A stretch of DNA of 64,000 nt from Hymenochaete sp. R1 (Eukaryota > Basidiomycota > Agaricomycetes > Hymenochaetales > Hymenochaetaceae), in NCBI GenBank assembly GCA_019400425.1, contig JAFREE010000094.1, positions 1 to 64,000 on the forward strand. The letters run 5' to 3'. A model generated the notes under the pieces. That model had not been told where the DNA came from. It was given only the letters and a program-made list of their open reading frames with translations, and made no database searches. The position numbers were made by a program, and so were the translations under genes. Shown piece after piece: positions 9,669 through 20,676 of the stretch (positions within the stretch are counted from its first letter, which is position 1; every line of letters begins with the position of its first letter).

Positions 9669-12080
9669 TCAACCCGTCGCACTCATCCTCATCCCTTCCT
9701 CCTTTATTTCGTTAATCTCCTCATACCCAATAACACATTTCTCTGCCTCTGCCTCCTTCACCAAAGCCAGCGCCTCCAACCTCTCCCTCTCACGCAACTC
9801 CTTCTCCATAGCCCTCGCCCTCGCACTCCGTATCATACTCAAACACCACTCGATTGACCCCTCACACTCTTCCTTTACTTTCACAGCCTCTCCACGCTCC
9901 GCAAAAACCGTCGGAAGCCGAAGACTAAACCACATGTATACCACCGCGATGCGATATAGACTCTCCAGTTCGAGTAAAGATGCGAGAGGCGGTGGGGGCA
10001 TCATCTCGCGTTCCTTTTCGGAGGGGGCAGCGTCGTACCGATTTCGCATCCGTCGGACGCTTTCGAGTCCTTTGAGTAGGTTTAGGCCCTCGCATGGTTT
10101 TCGGAATCGTACGACCTCCCCTCGTCCGTATGTTTTGAGGAACTCCCGGCTCGCAGCGTGTACTGCAGGATCTCTCCATTGTATAGGTGCTACCAGTATC
10201 CGCACCCGCTCTTCCAACGAATGGTCCGAGCAGAATTCATCAATGGTGCCGACGATATGTTCTTCATTCTTGTCGCGCTCGGCGAGGCTGTAATGGGGTA
10301 GGAGGCGCGCACAGGTTTTTTGGATGTCGAAGAGTGCCGCGAAACCTGCGGAAGGGCGGATAGCTTGTTCGAGGGCTGAGAGCTTATGCATCTCGTTTTG
10401 TATAACGGCACGTTTAGAGAAAGGTATGATTGGAGTGTTGACGGCTTTACGGACGGTGGGAAGGTCGGAATCGAAGAGTGTCGTGACGATGCCCCCGACT
10501 TCGGAGGCGTCGGAGGATACGGATCCATGAAGGCCATAGCGACCTGCACGGCCGGCGATTTGTTTGAGTTGGGAGAGGGAAAGGAGGTTGTCAGTACTGC
10601 CGTCGAATTTTGAAGTAGATTCAAATATGATCCGCTTGATTTTTCTATTAAGAGATTGTTAGAGTCGCAGAAAAAGAACAGATGAAACCAGATAGACGCA
10701 CAGATTCAAACCCATGCCAATGGCGTCACTGCCAACCAGTACATCATACCCGTTACCGGGTGTATTAAACAATTCCGCCTGTTCAGCGCGAACTTCAGGA
10801 GGCAGTCTTCCATAGATAATTGCGCAGCGCATTCCAGTCTCCTTTTCTATTTGCGTTTTGAGATCGAATAGTCGATTCCTAGAGAATGCCACGACGCAAT
10901 CCCCCTTCTGGATTTTCTTGAAGTCGCCGTCGAGCGATTTGGGAGCGACAATGAGAGGCGACAGTCTGTCATACTGATGCACGATCACCTCATCACCTGT
11001 GTCTTCCAACATCTTCCTCACAAGCGGAACGGATGCTTCTTCGCCACAGAGGTGAATTTCGTTCGCGTTCAGACCGAGGACAGCAGCTGTCCAAGCTCCC
11101 CCACGCTCCGGATCCGAAAGCATCTGTATTTCGTCGACCACTGCGACATCGTAAAACGCTGAGTGACGCAACATCTCAATCGTACAGCTAAGCAAGCCAG
11201 CGTTGGAGTCTACAATGCGAGCTTCTTCGCCAGTCAGTAGATTGCATGACCGTGCCCACGTCTCGGGATCAGAAGTCGAGTCTACGTCGAGGGGCATGAT
11301 CCGACCCTTGTTTAGTCGTTCAAAGACCTCGTAGGCCAGGAGTCGCAAAGGGGAAGCATAAACGCCACGTTTGGAGGCTGCGAGAGCACGAAGGGCGTTA
11401 TGAGTCTTGCCACTGTTAGTCGGGCCGACATGCATATGAATCTTCCGTCGAAGTTTGCGAGCGCTTTTGTATACGAGAGCGAGGTCGGTGTAGTCAACAG
11501 CATCGTACACGGTATTCAGAACATCACGGACACCCGGTGGTACGATCCGCCGAGTCCGAGTAGCTTCGATGACCCACGCCATGAAACGCCTTGTCAAAGC
11601 AGCGTCAAGTGCACCCAGAAAATCCCTCGTCGAGTCGTCCATGACACGTTTCATTTGCCATGTATCATCGGCGGACTCTGGAAACCAGCCTCCAACAACA
11701 AGGGGTTCCTCGTCCGCGAAAGTGGCGAGGAGACGGCGAGCATGGACCTCTTCGACACCCATAGCTCCTAGACGGGTGATCGTTTGTGGTGAGCGTGACC
11801 ATCGTCGAAGTTCATACTGCAGCGCAGACCGACACCTATCAGCCGTGGCGTCTTTTAACTTCTTTGGTTGCGGAGGTTGCCTAGCTCTGGCTGGCGGCGG
11901 AGGCTGCTTCCGACTAAATTGAGGCTTTGCAGGTCGTGGACGGTCGGAGAACCGTTGAGGCGGTCCAGACAAAAGCTTCCTTTCTGCGACTGGCGTGGCA
12001 TACAGTGACCGCGCTGAGGTTAGAAACGGTCTACAGCGTGCGCATACTACTAGTCGTTTTGCAGCAGCGGAGCTCAACAT
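9669..12080 (-). CDS. SUV3: Mitochondrial ATP-dependent RNA helicase SUV3
   Basis: DExH-type helicase of the mitochondrial degradosome, which unwinds RNA for turnover and splicing-related surveillance. Exon 1 is 12080-10702 and exon 2 is 10644-9669; the junction joins IGMGLNL to KIKRIIFES in frame. The ATG at 12080 gives a basic, acid-poor presequence (MLSSAAAKRLVVCARCRPFL). Motif I is GPTNSGKT, motif II DEIQ, then VAFSRN, a YGRLPPEVR block, VGSDAIGMGLNL and motif VI QIAGRAGRYG. A Suv3-type C-terminal helical domain follows. An open frame continues upstream of the ATG to 12281 but has no ATG start and would run into the divergent neighbour. The start is only 182 bp from RSM27 on the other strand. 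Confidence 0.95.
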
Positions 12081-12262
12081 AGAAGACAACGGATGAGCAA
12101 GAGGTTTTGGATGCAGTCGACGAACGCACTGACACGGTTTTCCATGGGTGATCGACGCTCTGGCTTTCTTTCGTCGTCGCTGTCGTCGCTCAGACTCGTA
12201 CTCGGAAGCTCTTCCTCCCTCAACCTCGGACCACGACGACGATAACACCGAGGGTCTGTGCA
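12081..12262. promoter_or_regulatory. Bidirectional promoter between SUV3 and RSM27
   Basis: A 182-bp gap separates the start codons of two divergent genes for mitochondrial RNA turnover and the mitoribosome. It contains GTCGTCG/CGACGACG-type repeats but no TATA box that I could see. Co-regulation is inferred from the arrangement only. Confidence 0.6.
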
Positions 12263-12647
12263 ATGGCAGAAGTAACCCCAAGCCTACTCAAGTCACTCAA
12301 TAGACTACGGTGCTCTATATTCCAAACAGCGTACAACCCTCAATCGAAGCGCACAGGTGCGAAGTATCTCAAAGCACGGTTACGAGGCCCGTCTATGGTC
12401 AACTACTACCCGCTGCGGGATGAGATGTCCATCGGAGCGTTGAATAGAATGTGTCCTGGCTGGAACCTTGTTGACACACACGAGGTGCGGAGAAACATCG
12501 CGGTCGAAGAACACAAGGCGAGAGGAAAGGGCGCGCCGAAGAAGGCGAAAGATAAATGTGAGCTTGTTGTCTCTGATTGTGACTTTAGAAAACTGACTCG
12601 AGGCTTTGACAATAGCGCAGTCTCGGAGGAATCAAAAGAGGCGGTGA
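12263..12647 (+). CDS. RSM27: Mitochondrial small-subunit ribosomal protein mS33 (Rsm27)
   Basis: Small protein of the mitochondrial 37S ribosomal subunit. Exon 1 is 12263-12557 and exon 2 is 12616-12647, giving 108 residues. The sequence resembles yeast Rsm27/MRP-S33: a helix ending FQTAYNPQSKRTGAKYLKAR, then RLRGPSMVNYYP, then an acidic WNLVDTHEVRR segment and the signature RGKGAPKKAK. The second exon supplies a short basic tail (SQSRRNQKRR) as in other mS33 proteins. Without splicing the frame would run on to 12844 with unrelated sequence. The phase-1 junction and the basic end support the spliced model. It diverges from SUV3 over a very short promoter. Confidence 0.92.
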
Positions 12648-14005
12648 TGTGGTGGAACTTGCATACTCGACTTCTCTACTCGTACATAACCTCAATGACG
12701 ATTGTAGAGCTCTCCTCAACGGTGTATCAACCCTGCATCGTCATATCGATATACCAAAACATATTCAACTATTGCATTGTGTTTCATCGTGCGCGTTACC
12801 TGAACTGTCAATCACGGGATTCCTACCTATTCCAGGGCGATTAAGTGGAAATGTTGACACAAGCCTTTCCGTCTTCGTCGCCTTTCGAGATGGTCGACAT
12901 TGAGTGGTGGTTTCTCGTGATTAACCTACCGACCCAAATCTGAGACGCGATGCAAAGCGAGGCTTCTCGAGTGACAACTCATCGCGCGGAGCAACGCCGT
13001 GTATGTCGCAAGGAAGGTGACATGGTACTAAAGAATCCTGGCTCCTAAAAGATGTTGCTCCACTTCAGGTTTGCACCAGCCAAGTTTGCTTACTTTCAAG
13101 TTGAGATATGTATCGACTATCAAGAGGAAGCAGCCTTTCCAGAAGAGTGGAAATAATCGCGTAACATTCTATCTAGCTGACGTATGCTTAACTTCCCTCA
13201 AGGGCTTCTGGGTGAACCGGTCCTTTATCAAGTTGGCATCGATAGTAAGCCCGATGTGTTCCCTTCAAAGGAGCTCGGTTGACTATTTACTCGTTTGTGT
13301 TTTGTTTAAAGAAAGCCTTGAGTGCTCCTCACATCGTTGTGCTTTCGCTTAGTACGACCGTTCTCTGCGTCTCACTCCAAGCATTGCGGGTCGAAAGACA
13401 GTTCTCGCGGCACGATTTCCAGAGCCCCAGTCACTTCGCTCATCTTACCATGCATGTGAATGAGTTGATCTTCTGCTCCTTCAGCATAATTTCGAGAACT
13501 CCGCAGTGTATACTGAGGATAAGCGCGATATGCTCATCTCAGAGCGGCTTTGCAAGCAGCCGTTAGAAGCAGGCATCAACGCTTCCTCGCCCCCGCTGGA
13601 TGTCCTCTCCTTCTGTCGGCTCTTTGATTTTTTTTTTACTTTCTTAGCAACCTTCTCGTGTTTCTTATCATATTCGAAGTTCGTCGAGGCCATCCATTTC
13701 GATACTTAAGCGGCGGGGTCGTCCGGGCCTAGCACGAATTACCATGTATATCAAGATTGCGTTCTCTAATGCGCCGCAATGAACTGTTATTCTCTTCAGT
13801 TCAATTGCAGTCGGTACCTTCAAATTTCGTTTTGGCTGACTATTTCATCGGGCTTTCCCCTTTTGATGCACAAAAGGAAGTTTCACAGGGAGTCAAATAC
13901 CGAAAAGGTTTCTTGATATTACTACCAAAATTGGGCGGTATCTTTTACGTCCATTACTAGTACACCTCTTAGGTTTAACGTCACCATCGCACCGCTTGCC
14001 TTTCA
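12648..14005. other. Intergenic region
   Basis: No supported gene. A minus-strand frame at 13481-13693 begins with ATG and encodes a Lys-rich peptide (KKHEKVAKKVKKKSKSRQK) that could be a small ORF or chance. There are short direct frames on the plus strand without motifs. Confidence 0.4.
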
Positions 14006-15070
14006 TCAGATTTTTGTACCAAGCCCGTGATGAAAGGCTTCCGCGCGACCAGCGTCGCGGTATAGTACGCCGTCAGAGAATACTTCATAGTCCAAGAACT
14101 CTTTAACAAACCGAGACCTTGCATCCTTCATCCAACGAATCTTGCATTCATTCTGTCCGTAAGAGAGGGCAATTTCACGTCTGCGGGTACTATCCGTACC
14201 CTTCACCTTCAAGTCCTTCCATTCTTCCTTCAAATCCCGATTCTTGCGGGTGAGGTAGATTATTTGAGAAAATGTGAAGATGTACGAGGCTATGAAAATC
14301 AGCCAGCGAACGCGTTGACTCAACATTTTGCCTCTTGTGATATCCTCGCCGCATTTCGATCTGTGGAAGATGTAGCCTATTTCGTTGCGCAAGCTCCTCG
14401 TGAAGTGTCGCTGACGGTTCAACTCCCCAGTGAGAGTGCTGAACTCTTCGAGATGGTCGCCCGTCTTGTCGTCTGGGAGTGGGTAAGGGCTCACCATGCG
14501 TTTTATCGGGCCTTCGGGAGGAAAATACCGCTTGCTCTCTTCGTCTCTGTGGCCCTTCCAAGCCTCCCCGAATGAAATTTTCCACAGAAAATGGTTGCAA
14601 AGCCAGGCTGAGACTCCAATCCACTGAGCCTCACCCTCCTGTGGGTCATCATCGGAATTCGAGATTTCCTTGAGCCGTTTCGATTCGTCGTCCCAGAATC
14701 GGATAATCATATCAAAGAGTGAGTTTCTGGGAACCATCAGTGCTGTGTGGGAGGCGCCACCCTGTGTCTGATAATCAAAGGTATCGCTGACCGCCTCGAT
14801 GATACCGCACTCGTATTCGAAAATGGCCCGGGTAGCGGTCTCTGTCTTAGCCTCTTTGGAAGGAAAGAAGAAGATGGATGAACCGTCCTCGTTGAGAAGC
14901 TCGTAACCAAAAGAATCAAGTTTGAGTTTTGGGTCGGCAGCGAGATGTGATATGACAGAATCACTTGTTGGGGTAGCGCCACTCTTCAAGTCGTCCAAGG
15001 GGGTGGACGTGTCCGGTTTTTCTTCGTAAGAAGATTTGGACGGTAGTGCAGAGAATCGAACCTTCGACAT
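14006..15070 (-). CDS. Orphan protein with one predicted membrane helix
   Basis: Single-exon gene of 354 codons; the start is ATG at 15070. I do not recognise the family. The first about 45 residues are Ser/Thr/Asp rich and probably disordered. Residues about 48-230 look globular, with blocks such as SFGYELLNEDGSSIFFFPS, YECGIIEAVSDTFDY, LFDMIIRFWDDESKRLKEI and WIGVSAWLCNHFLWKISFGE. Around residue 260 a hydrophobic stretch (VRWLIFIASYIFTFSQIIYL) could span a membrane, followed by a basic, highly charged C-terminal region. There is no signal peptide. A TATA box lies upstream at 15193-15200. Flanking genes are housekeeping, so context gives no function. Confidence 0.7.
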   Translation of the reverse strand: MSKVRFSALPSKSSYEEKPDTSTPLDDLKSGATPTSDSVISHLAADPKLKLDSFGYELLNEDGSSIFFFPSKEAKTETATRAIFEYECGIIEAVSDTFDYQTQGGASHTALMVPRNSLFDMIIRFWDDESKRLKEISNSDDDPQEGEAQWIGVSAWLCNHFLWKISFGEAWKGHRDEESKRYFPPEGPIKRMVSPYPLPDDKTGDHLEEFSTLTGELNRQRHFTRSLRNEIGYIFHRSKCGEDITRGKMLSQRVRWLIFIASYIFTFSQIIYLTRKNRDLKEEWKDLKVKGTDSTRRREIALSYGQNECKIRWMKDARSRFVKEFLDYEVFSDGVLYRDAGRAEAFHHGLGTKI

Positions 15071-15192
15071 TAATAGGATAAGTTAAGGAGAACGCCCTGG
15101 ATAATTTGGGTAATGAACTGGTGCTTCGAGAGGGAGATAGGTGAACAGAGGAAAACAGGAGGGGTAAGAGAGGCTGCATTATCCTGAGATGA

Positions 15193-15200
15193 TTTATATA
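15193..15200 (-). promoter_or_regulatory. TATA box for orphan gene 14006-15070
   Basis: Minus-strand TATATAAA lies 123 nt upstream of the ATG and is followed by a mixed, pyrimidine-containing leader. Confidence 0.55.
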
Positions 15201-15611
15201 GTTCACTTTGCAGTGGCGATAGTCACTTTCCCACACTAACTTGAAGTTTTCTTAGATATCGATCTTTGAAGGTGATCCAAGTATGCGCCTCGCCGCGCCG
15301 TGCATTGACTCAAAGTAGACCTACAAGGTGAACAAAAAGGCGTGACCCCATTGTAGCGGATTGTAAGATAGTGACGAGCGCCATCAAATGATAAAAAACA
15401 ACGAGCCTGGTAGACGGAAGGTGGTCAAGGGCTACTTGCGCGGGGAAGCGGATGGTCTCTGAAGAAGTATACAGGTGGAGATTATTAGCTTAATAGACTG
15501 CAGAAAACGCACGAGCATGTACAAAGCGTCTGATTGCATAACACTACGCTGCGAGCTGCGACAACAGAAGATATGGAAGTGAAACGATGCATTGTACAAA
15601 TTAAAAAAAAC
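15201..15611. other. Intergenic region
   Basis: About 410 bp beyond the orphan gene's TATA box and before the 3' end of PFS2. Nothing recognisable. Confidence 0.5.
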
Positions 15612-17487
15612 TCAATATCGATTCCCTCGTCTTGGCCCCCATCTTCCACGTCCGCCGGCATTAGCCCCTCCCCCTCGGGCATATCCCCGCGTATACCCTC
15701 TATCCCGATCCCGACCCCTTCCATTGTATACTTGGTCCCAGTACCCAGGATCATCCTGGTCGTGGTTTGACATATTTGCCTGTTGGACGGAAGGCTGCTC
15801 GGCGTTGGGCGTTGACGAGGGTCCCGACGAACGACCGAATCCAGGTATACCAGGTAATGCATCTTCCATCCCGTTAGCGGGGCCGGATGCCGTGCCAAAT
15901 CCGAGACCTGGTAAAGCAGATTCTACACCTCCACTCGGAGGTAGACCCTGATTCTGACCCTGACCCATAAACGCAAAGCCAGGTAGCACCATATTGTCGT
16001 CGTCGTCATCATCATCTTCGTCATCGGGTTGTTGCTCTGGTGGTCTGACACCTCCCGAGAAATTCGACGTCGCGTCTCCCGGACGCTCTCGCGCCCAGAA
16101 ACGTGTGGTGTGGTCGTTGGAGGCGCTGGCAAGGATATGGCCCAGGGGGTGGTAAGCAAGTGACCAAACGTTAGAATCGTGTGCTTGGGTGAGTGACGCG
16201 CGAGGACCACCGTTTGTCCCTGGTGGGAGTTGGTTGATAGTGCTGGCAGAGGGGGGAGGTGGTTCGGGGGCAGAAATATCCCAAAATAGAATGGATCCTT
16301 CTGATCCACCGGACGCGAGAATGGGATGTACGGGATGCCATGCTACAGCTATTAAAAAACAGGCATGAGTCGAATTTGAATAAGGAAAGAGGTCGAAAGA
16401 AACGCACAACAAACATCTTTCTTGTGTCCCTTGAGGACACGGTACTCTTTCATTGCTCTTATGTCGAATAGACGGACAGTCTGGTCTCTGGACCCTGTCG
16501 CTACTAAATCTCCGGAGGGTGACCAGGCCAATGCCTGGATAGTGTTTTTATGGTGATGTAGCGTAGATAGACACGTCCCCGAGCGCGGATCCCAGAACTT
16601 TACGAGATTATCCTTACTTCCAGATACAAGGAGTCCTTTCGTGGGATGCCACTCCACGCACCGAACGTCCCACCCGTGACCAGAGAACACCCTCTCTTCA
16701 CGGCTTTCTTCAAAGTCCCATAGCCTCACAGTTGAATCATCACTCCCGGTAGCAAACCTCCTGTCATCCGGAGAAAATGTAATACCTCGTATGGCTTCCC
16801 TGTGTCCTTGCCAGGCAGTCAGGTTGTTCATGTTTGGCTGGAAATATTTGAGAATTCCTGTTTGGTCTGCGCTGACAATGTACGCGCCCGCGCGGGAGAA
16901 CGTGAGTGCACGAACGGCAGCATCATGTGCTTGGAGAATAGTTTCGAAGTTGAAAGTAAGACCGTTCCATAATGTGAACTCTCCCGACGAGCTTCCCGTA
17001 AGGATTCTCCGTCCCTCGGGTGTCCAAGCTATACAATTCACGGGGCACCGGATTTTATTAGTTGAGGTGTGAATGAACTTTGTTGTGAGTGAAGTTGAAG
17101 GATCATTTGGATATGCGGCGGGAGGAAGGAGCTACAGAACCATTAGACATGTATTACAATTGCCCAGTAGAAGTCACTTACGTTGACAATGAACGGCGGG
17201 GCAGGTTGTATCGATGGAAGGTAGTAAGGACACGGTCGACACCGTCTTAGCTGGATCCATTTGCCCATTGCACCCCCATAGTCAACCGTCCTCCGAGGTC
17301 GTGTCTTCTTTAGTGCTTTTCCGTCTAAAAGTTGTTTGGCTGCGGCTTCTGCTACTTGAGCACGGTGTTCGTCCATAGGCGCAGGCTGAGGCCGTTCGTT
17401 GTACCGTGTCGGCATCCATCCTGTTTGCGAAACCGTAGAAGCCGGTGGGACAGAAGAGAAAGGCAAAAGTACAGGCAGTTCTTCCAT
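15612..17487 (-). CDS. PFS2: Polyadenylation factor subunit Pfs2 (WD40)
   Basis: WD40 subunit of the nuclear cleavage and polyadenylation factor (WDR33 in animals), which helps recognise the poly(A) signal during mRNA 3'-end formation. Exon 1 (17487-17182) carries the typical N-terminal [20 protein letters not shown]. Exon 2 (from 17131) carries most of the propeller: [64 protein letters not shown] and [17 protein letters not shown]. After an intron near 16404-16352 come [16 protein letters not shown] and [16 protein letters not shown], for seven blades in all. The tail is acidic (an Asp run) then Gly/Pro rich, ending in RGG-like [20 protein letters not shown]. The start is 184 bp from a divergent gene. 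Confidence 0.95.
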
Positions 17488-17671
17488 TGCTTTTCAATTT
17501 GAGGTTGCGGAATATGTGCTCGTCGATGTTGCCGGCAGCGCGCTCGTCGTCGTTCGCGTTCTCCGGCAGTGTCTTTACCGACGCGTCGATCACCCATAAA
17601 TAGCAAGTACCGTCACACAACCTCGTCATTGGTGTCTAGCCAAGGTATACCGACATCTTCCTCTGACCTCC
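17488..17671. promoter_or_regulatory. Bidirectional promoter between PFS2 and the FG-GAP gene
   Basis: The divergent start codons are separated by 184 bp. No TATA box was seen. Shared promoter use is inferred from spacing. Confidence 0.5.
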
Positions 17672-20302
17672 ATGTTCTCCTGGCAACGACAAATGCGGAA
17701 ACATGCCCTGAACTTTCTGGTGCTGGCTTCAGCGTGTAAAGCCTCTCTATGGCCGTTCCAGCCTAAACGATTCAAGGGCAACGCGTTGCTAGTGGCCGGG
17801 TCGTTGGGACTTGGGGATGATGAGCGTGCTGTGGCCTTTGGTGACTTCAATGGTGACCAGTTGTGGGTACTCGTGTTTCTTGAATGCCATAACTTATATT
17901 CAAGCGCTTGATACAGTATGGACGTTGTTACGCTAGATGCGAATGCTAAAAGGTTGACTGTCCATTTGTGGGATCATCGTATGTTTAATTCGATCTCATA
18001 GCTAAGCACGACTTGACAGCTTTGTGCCCTAGAAAGCTTCTTGTTCAGAGATTCCAACTACGTTTCTCATAATGAACAAGTTCGAAACGTTGTTCCTGGT
18101 GACTTCACACATGACGGAACTCTCGACCTGCTCGTTATGAGTCAGAGCGCGTCGACATCTGAATTGAAGATGGAATTGTATGTTGGTGTCCCTGGGAGAG
18201 GCTTTAGTGGGTCTCGTTTTATTTTACTTTTCTATAGAAATACTGAAGATTGGAAGATCAATTACCATTATCTATACCGCCCTCTAGCCTCGCTCAACCG
18301 GTGCCTTTAGATGCAAACGGAGACCTCAAAATTGATTTGCTCGGTCTAGCGCCGGGCTCAAACTCTCTACGTGCTTGGATGAACGTCTATAATGAATCTG
18401 ATCCCAACACTTTAGCTTTCTCTATGTGAGTCCATACCCCAAACCGCATACTATTGTCCGCATGCTAAATATTTGCTTACAGCGCAGATGCACCATTCAA
18501 CGGTCAAACATGCAAGATCTCAGACCCCCATAGCAATGCGGTCGTGGATATAGACGGCGACTGCTTGGCAGGTGGATAGCTTATTTGACCTTTTCTTAAA
18601 ATAAACTCTGATATCGTTCGATAGACGTTGTCCTCATCTGTGACGAAGAAGGCACCGACAACAAGTATTTTCAGATCTGGACGAACGACAACAATGGAGG
18701 ATATTCCCTTGCGCGACTTGGGAGTCTCCCTAGAAGCTTTCAGTCAATGTCTTTTGCGGACGTGGACAGGGACGGAACAATTGACATGGTTTTCACTACT
18801 TGTTCAGCTGTGTCGTCTTCGACAGGTGTAGGAACTGGCTGCGAAATTCACGTGGTATATAATCAACAGCTGCAGCTCTGTGAATCATCGACAGCGCCAA
18901 TATCCAGGAACGGGAAAAGGCTCTGTAGGCAACCCGTCGAACTTTGTGTCGCGGATGAAAATTTCCAGTTTGACCTGAATGATAACCCGGATAACCCTGT
19001 GCGCTATTTGACACCGGCCTTAATTTGCATGGAGCTGACATCTATCTATACAGGGATATGTACATTTCCCAGTAAAAAACCTCTTCTCCACGGATGCACT
19101 TCTCGTACTCGATACGCGTGCCTCCCCGCCCATTCCTCTTCCTATCCGCCTCGGTGATGCAAATCTCGACGGGTTTCCTGATATACTTCTTGTCACGGCA
19201 TCATCACCTCACGGTGGATTCTTGGGAATCGGCGACACGAGCGATCGAACACCTCAGCTCGCATTATCAATGTCATGTGCGTGGGCTGTAGCAGGATGCG
19301 ACCTTTCGGGAAGAGGAAGGGTCGGGTGGAGAGCTGTCCGGAAAGATGCGGAGCCCCTGCAAAATATTGTCGATGCTAGCGGTGTTGCCTTCCTGGATAT
19401 TGATGAAGATGTGAAAATATTTTCTTAAAATATCCAGAGAAACATTTGTTGACGATTTTTTTTAATAAACTAGGGTACACTGGATATTTTAATCCAGAGG
19501 ACGGGTGAACAAGGTCAAGGACCTTTTCTATTTGTGCAAAACAACTTCTTCTTCGACGCTTTCTTCTTGAAAGCTATAGGTAAAAGCTCATCTATTTTGA
19601 TGATGTAATGTCTGATATCTTGAGGTAGTCCTTAACGGAGCGTGCGATAATGGATGGTGCAGCGGGGCGAATGGTTCTGGGAGATATCACGTAAGAGCTA
19701 TAGTTCATACATTTTTATAGTATACTAATGACATCTCACAGCCATTCGGTGTCAGCTACTCGGGTGCTTCGTACAAGTACACTGTCCTTGATACGACAGG
19801 TCGACGGTCAGCGGCTCAAGGTGTGCTGGCTTTTTCTTCTTCGACCATTATAAATGACCTATTCTTTCCCAGTTGCCCAACTTCCTCAGACTGCGTATCA
19901 GTCTCTGCTCACCCCATACGCCTTCTTCGGGCTTGGTCGTACAAACAACTATATAGAAAACCTCTTCGTCGGTTCTACGAAGCAGTCGGGCACGCGTTTC
20001 ATCAACATGGAAGGAGTAATCCCCAACTCCAAGGTTGTTATTTACCCACCAGTAGGAAGCGAAGACGCATGGCGCAGGGAGTTATACTTGAGACCTGGGC
20101 AATGGATTCCATGGGTGACGCTGACTGTGTTCGGACTTGTAGTGGTTTTCGCGTGTGTGGTGCTCGTGCTACATTTCGGTGAAAAGGTGAGTCCGAGATC
20201 GAGGGTTTCAAAGGAAAGGGTAATTGATTCGCTTGTTTGCAGAGGGCGGATGAACTGGAAAGAAGACGACTATCTCACCATATCAATTTCGACGCTTTAT
20301 GA
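17672..20302 (+). CDS. ITFG1: FG-GAP repeat membrane protein, ITFG1/TIP (T-cell immunomodulatory protein) homologue
   Basis: Predicted type I membrane glycoprotein of the secretory pathway with an integrin-alpha-like beta-propeller; its role in fungi is unclear. It is multi-exon. The N-terminus has a basic then hydrophobic signal segment (HALNFLVLASACKASLW). FG-GAP/calcium-loop blocks follow: VAFGDFNGDQ, VPGDFTHDGTLDLLVM, PLDANGDLKIDLLGL, VVDIDGDCLADVVLIC, FADVDRDGTIDMVFT, LGDANLDGFPDILLVT and FLDIDEDGTLDILI. Further blocks diagnostic of this family are YTVLDTTGRRSAAQ, QTAYQSLLTPYAFFGLGRTN and VVIYPP. A single C-terminal membrane helix (WIPWVTLTVFGLVVVFACVVL) is followed by a short cytosolic tail (KRADELERRRLSHHINFDAL). 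The last exon follows a small intron near 20188-20242, with TGA at 20300-20302. Confidence 0.9.
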
Positions 20303-20676
20303 TGATGCCATTAGCTCGATGGCTTTCCCCCCAAGATCAACACAGTGCAATATAATTCGTGCGAAGAAACTGGCTTCTTTTATATGCGCCTGATTAACGA
20401 TTGGGTTGGAGGATGGTTCACCGCCTCTTCCGCGCTACGCATCGTAAACCTTTGCAATGATTTTACTTCGCAATTTTTCGTGTGGATGGCCAACATGCAA
20501 AATTGACGGGCTGCATAATATTTTGCCCACATGCATACTTTCAAGCAATAAAGTAACAAAGATGGATGGCAAGTTCGCTATTAATAAGCGCCCTCACCAT
20601 TCCCTGCGTTTCAGTTTCAGTTCGTTCCCCCAAACATTGACAGTCTTGCTATTGAGCAATTACCTTACAAATTTTC
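20303..20676. other. Intergenic region upstream of family member A
   Basis: 374 bp between the FG-GAP gene and member A. The last 100 bp are pyrimidine rich. No clear TATA box. Confidence 0.5.

Noticed and set aside
10659..12281. Longer SUV3 start upstream of 12080
   Set aside because: The frame opens without an ATG and overlaps the RSM27 start; ATG 12080 gives a good mitochondrial leader.
13481..13693. Lys-rich 70-codon minus-strand frame
   Set aside because: Has an ATG, but low complexity and no supporting context; mentioned only in the intergenic entry.
9669..20302. A functional gene cluster linking the housekeeping genes
   Set aside because: Products act in unrelated processes (NatC, mitochondrial RNA, polyadenylation, secretion); only the divergent SUV3/RSM27 pair has a plausible link.
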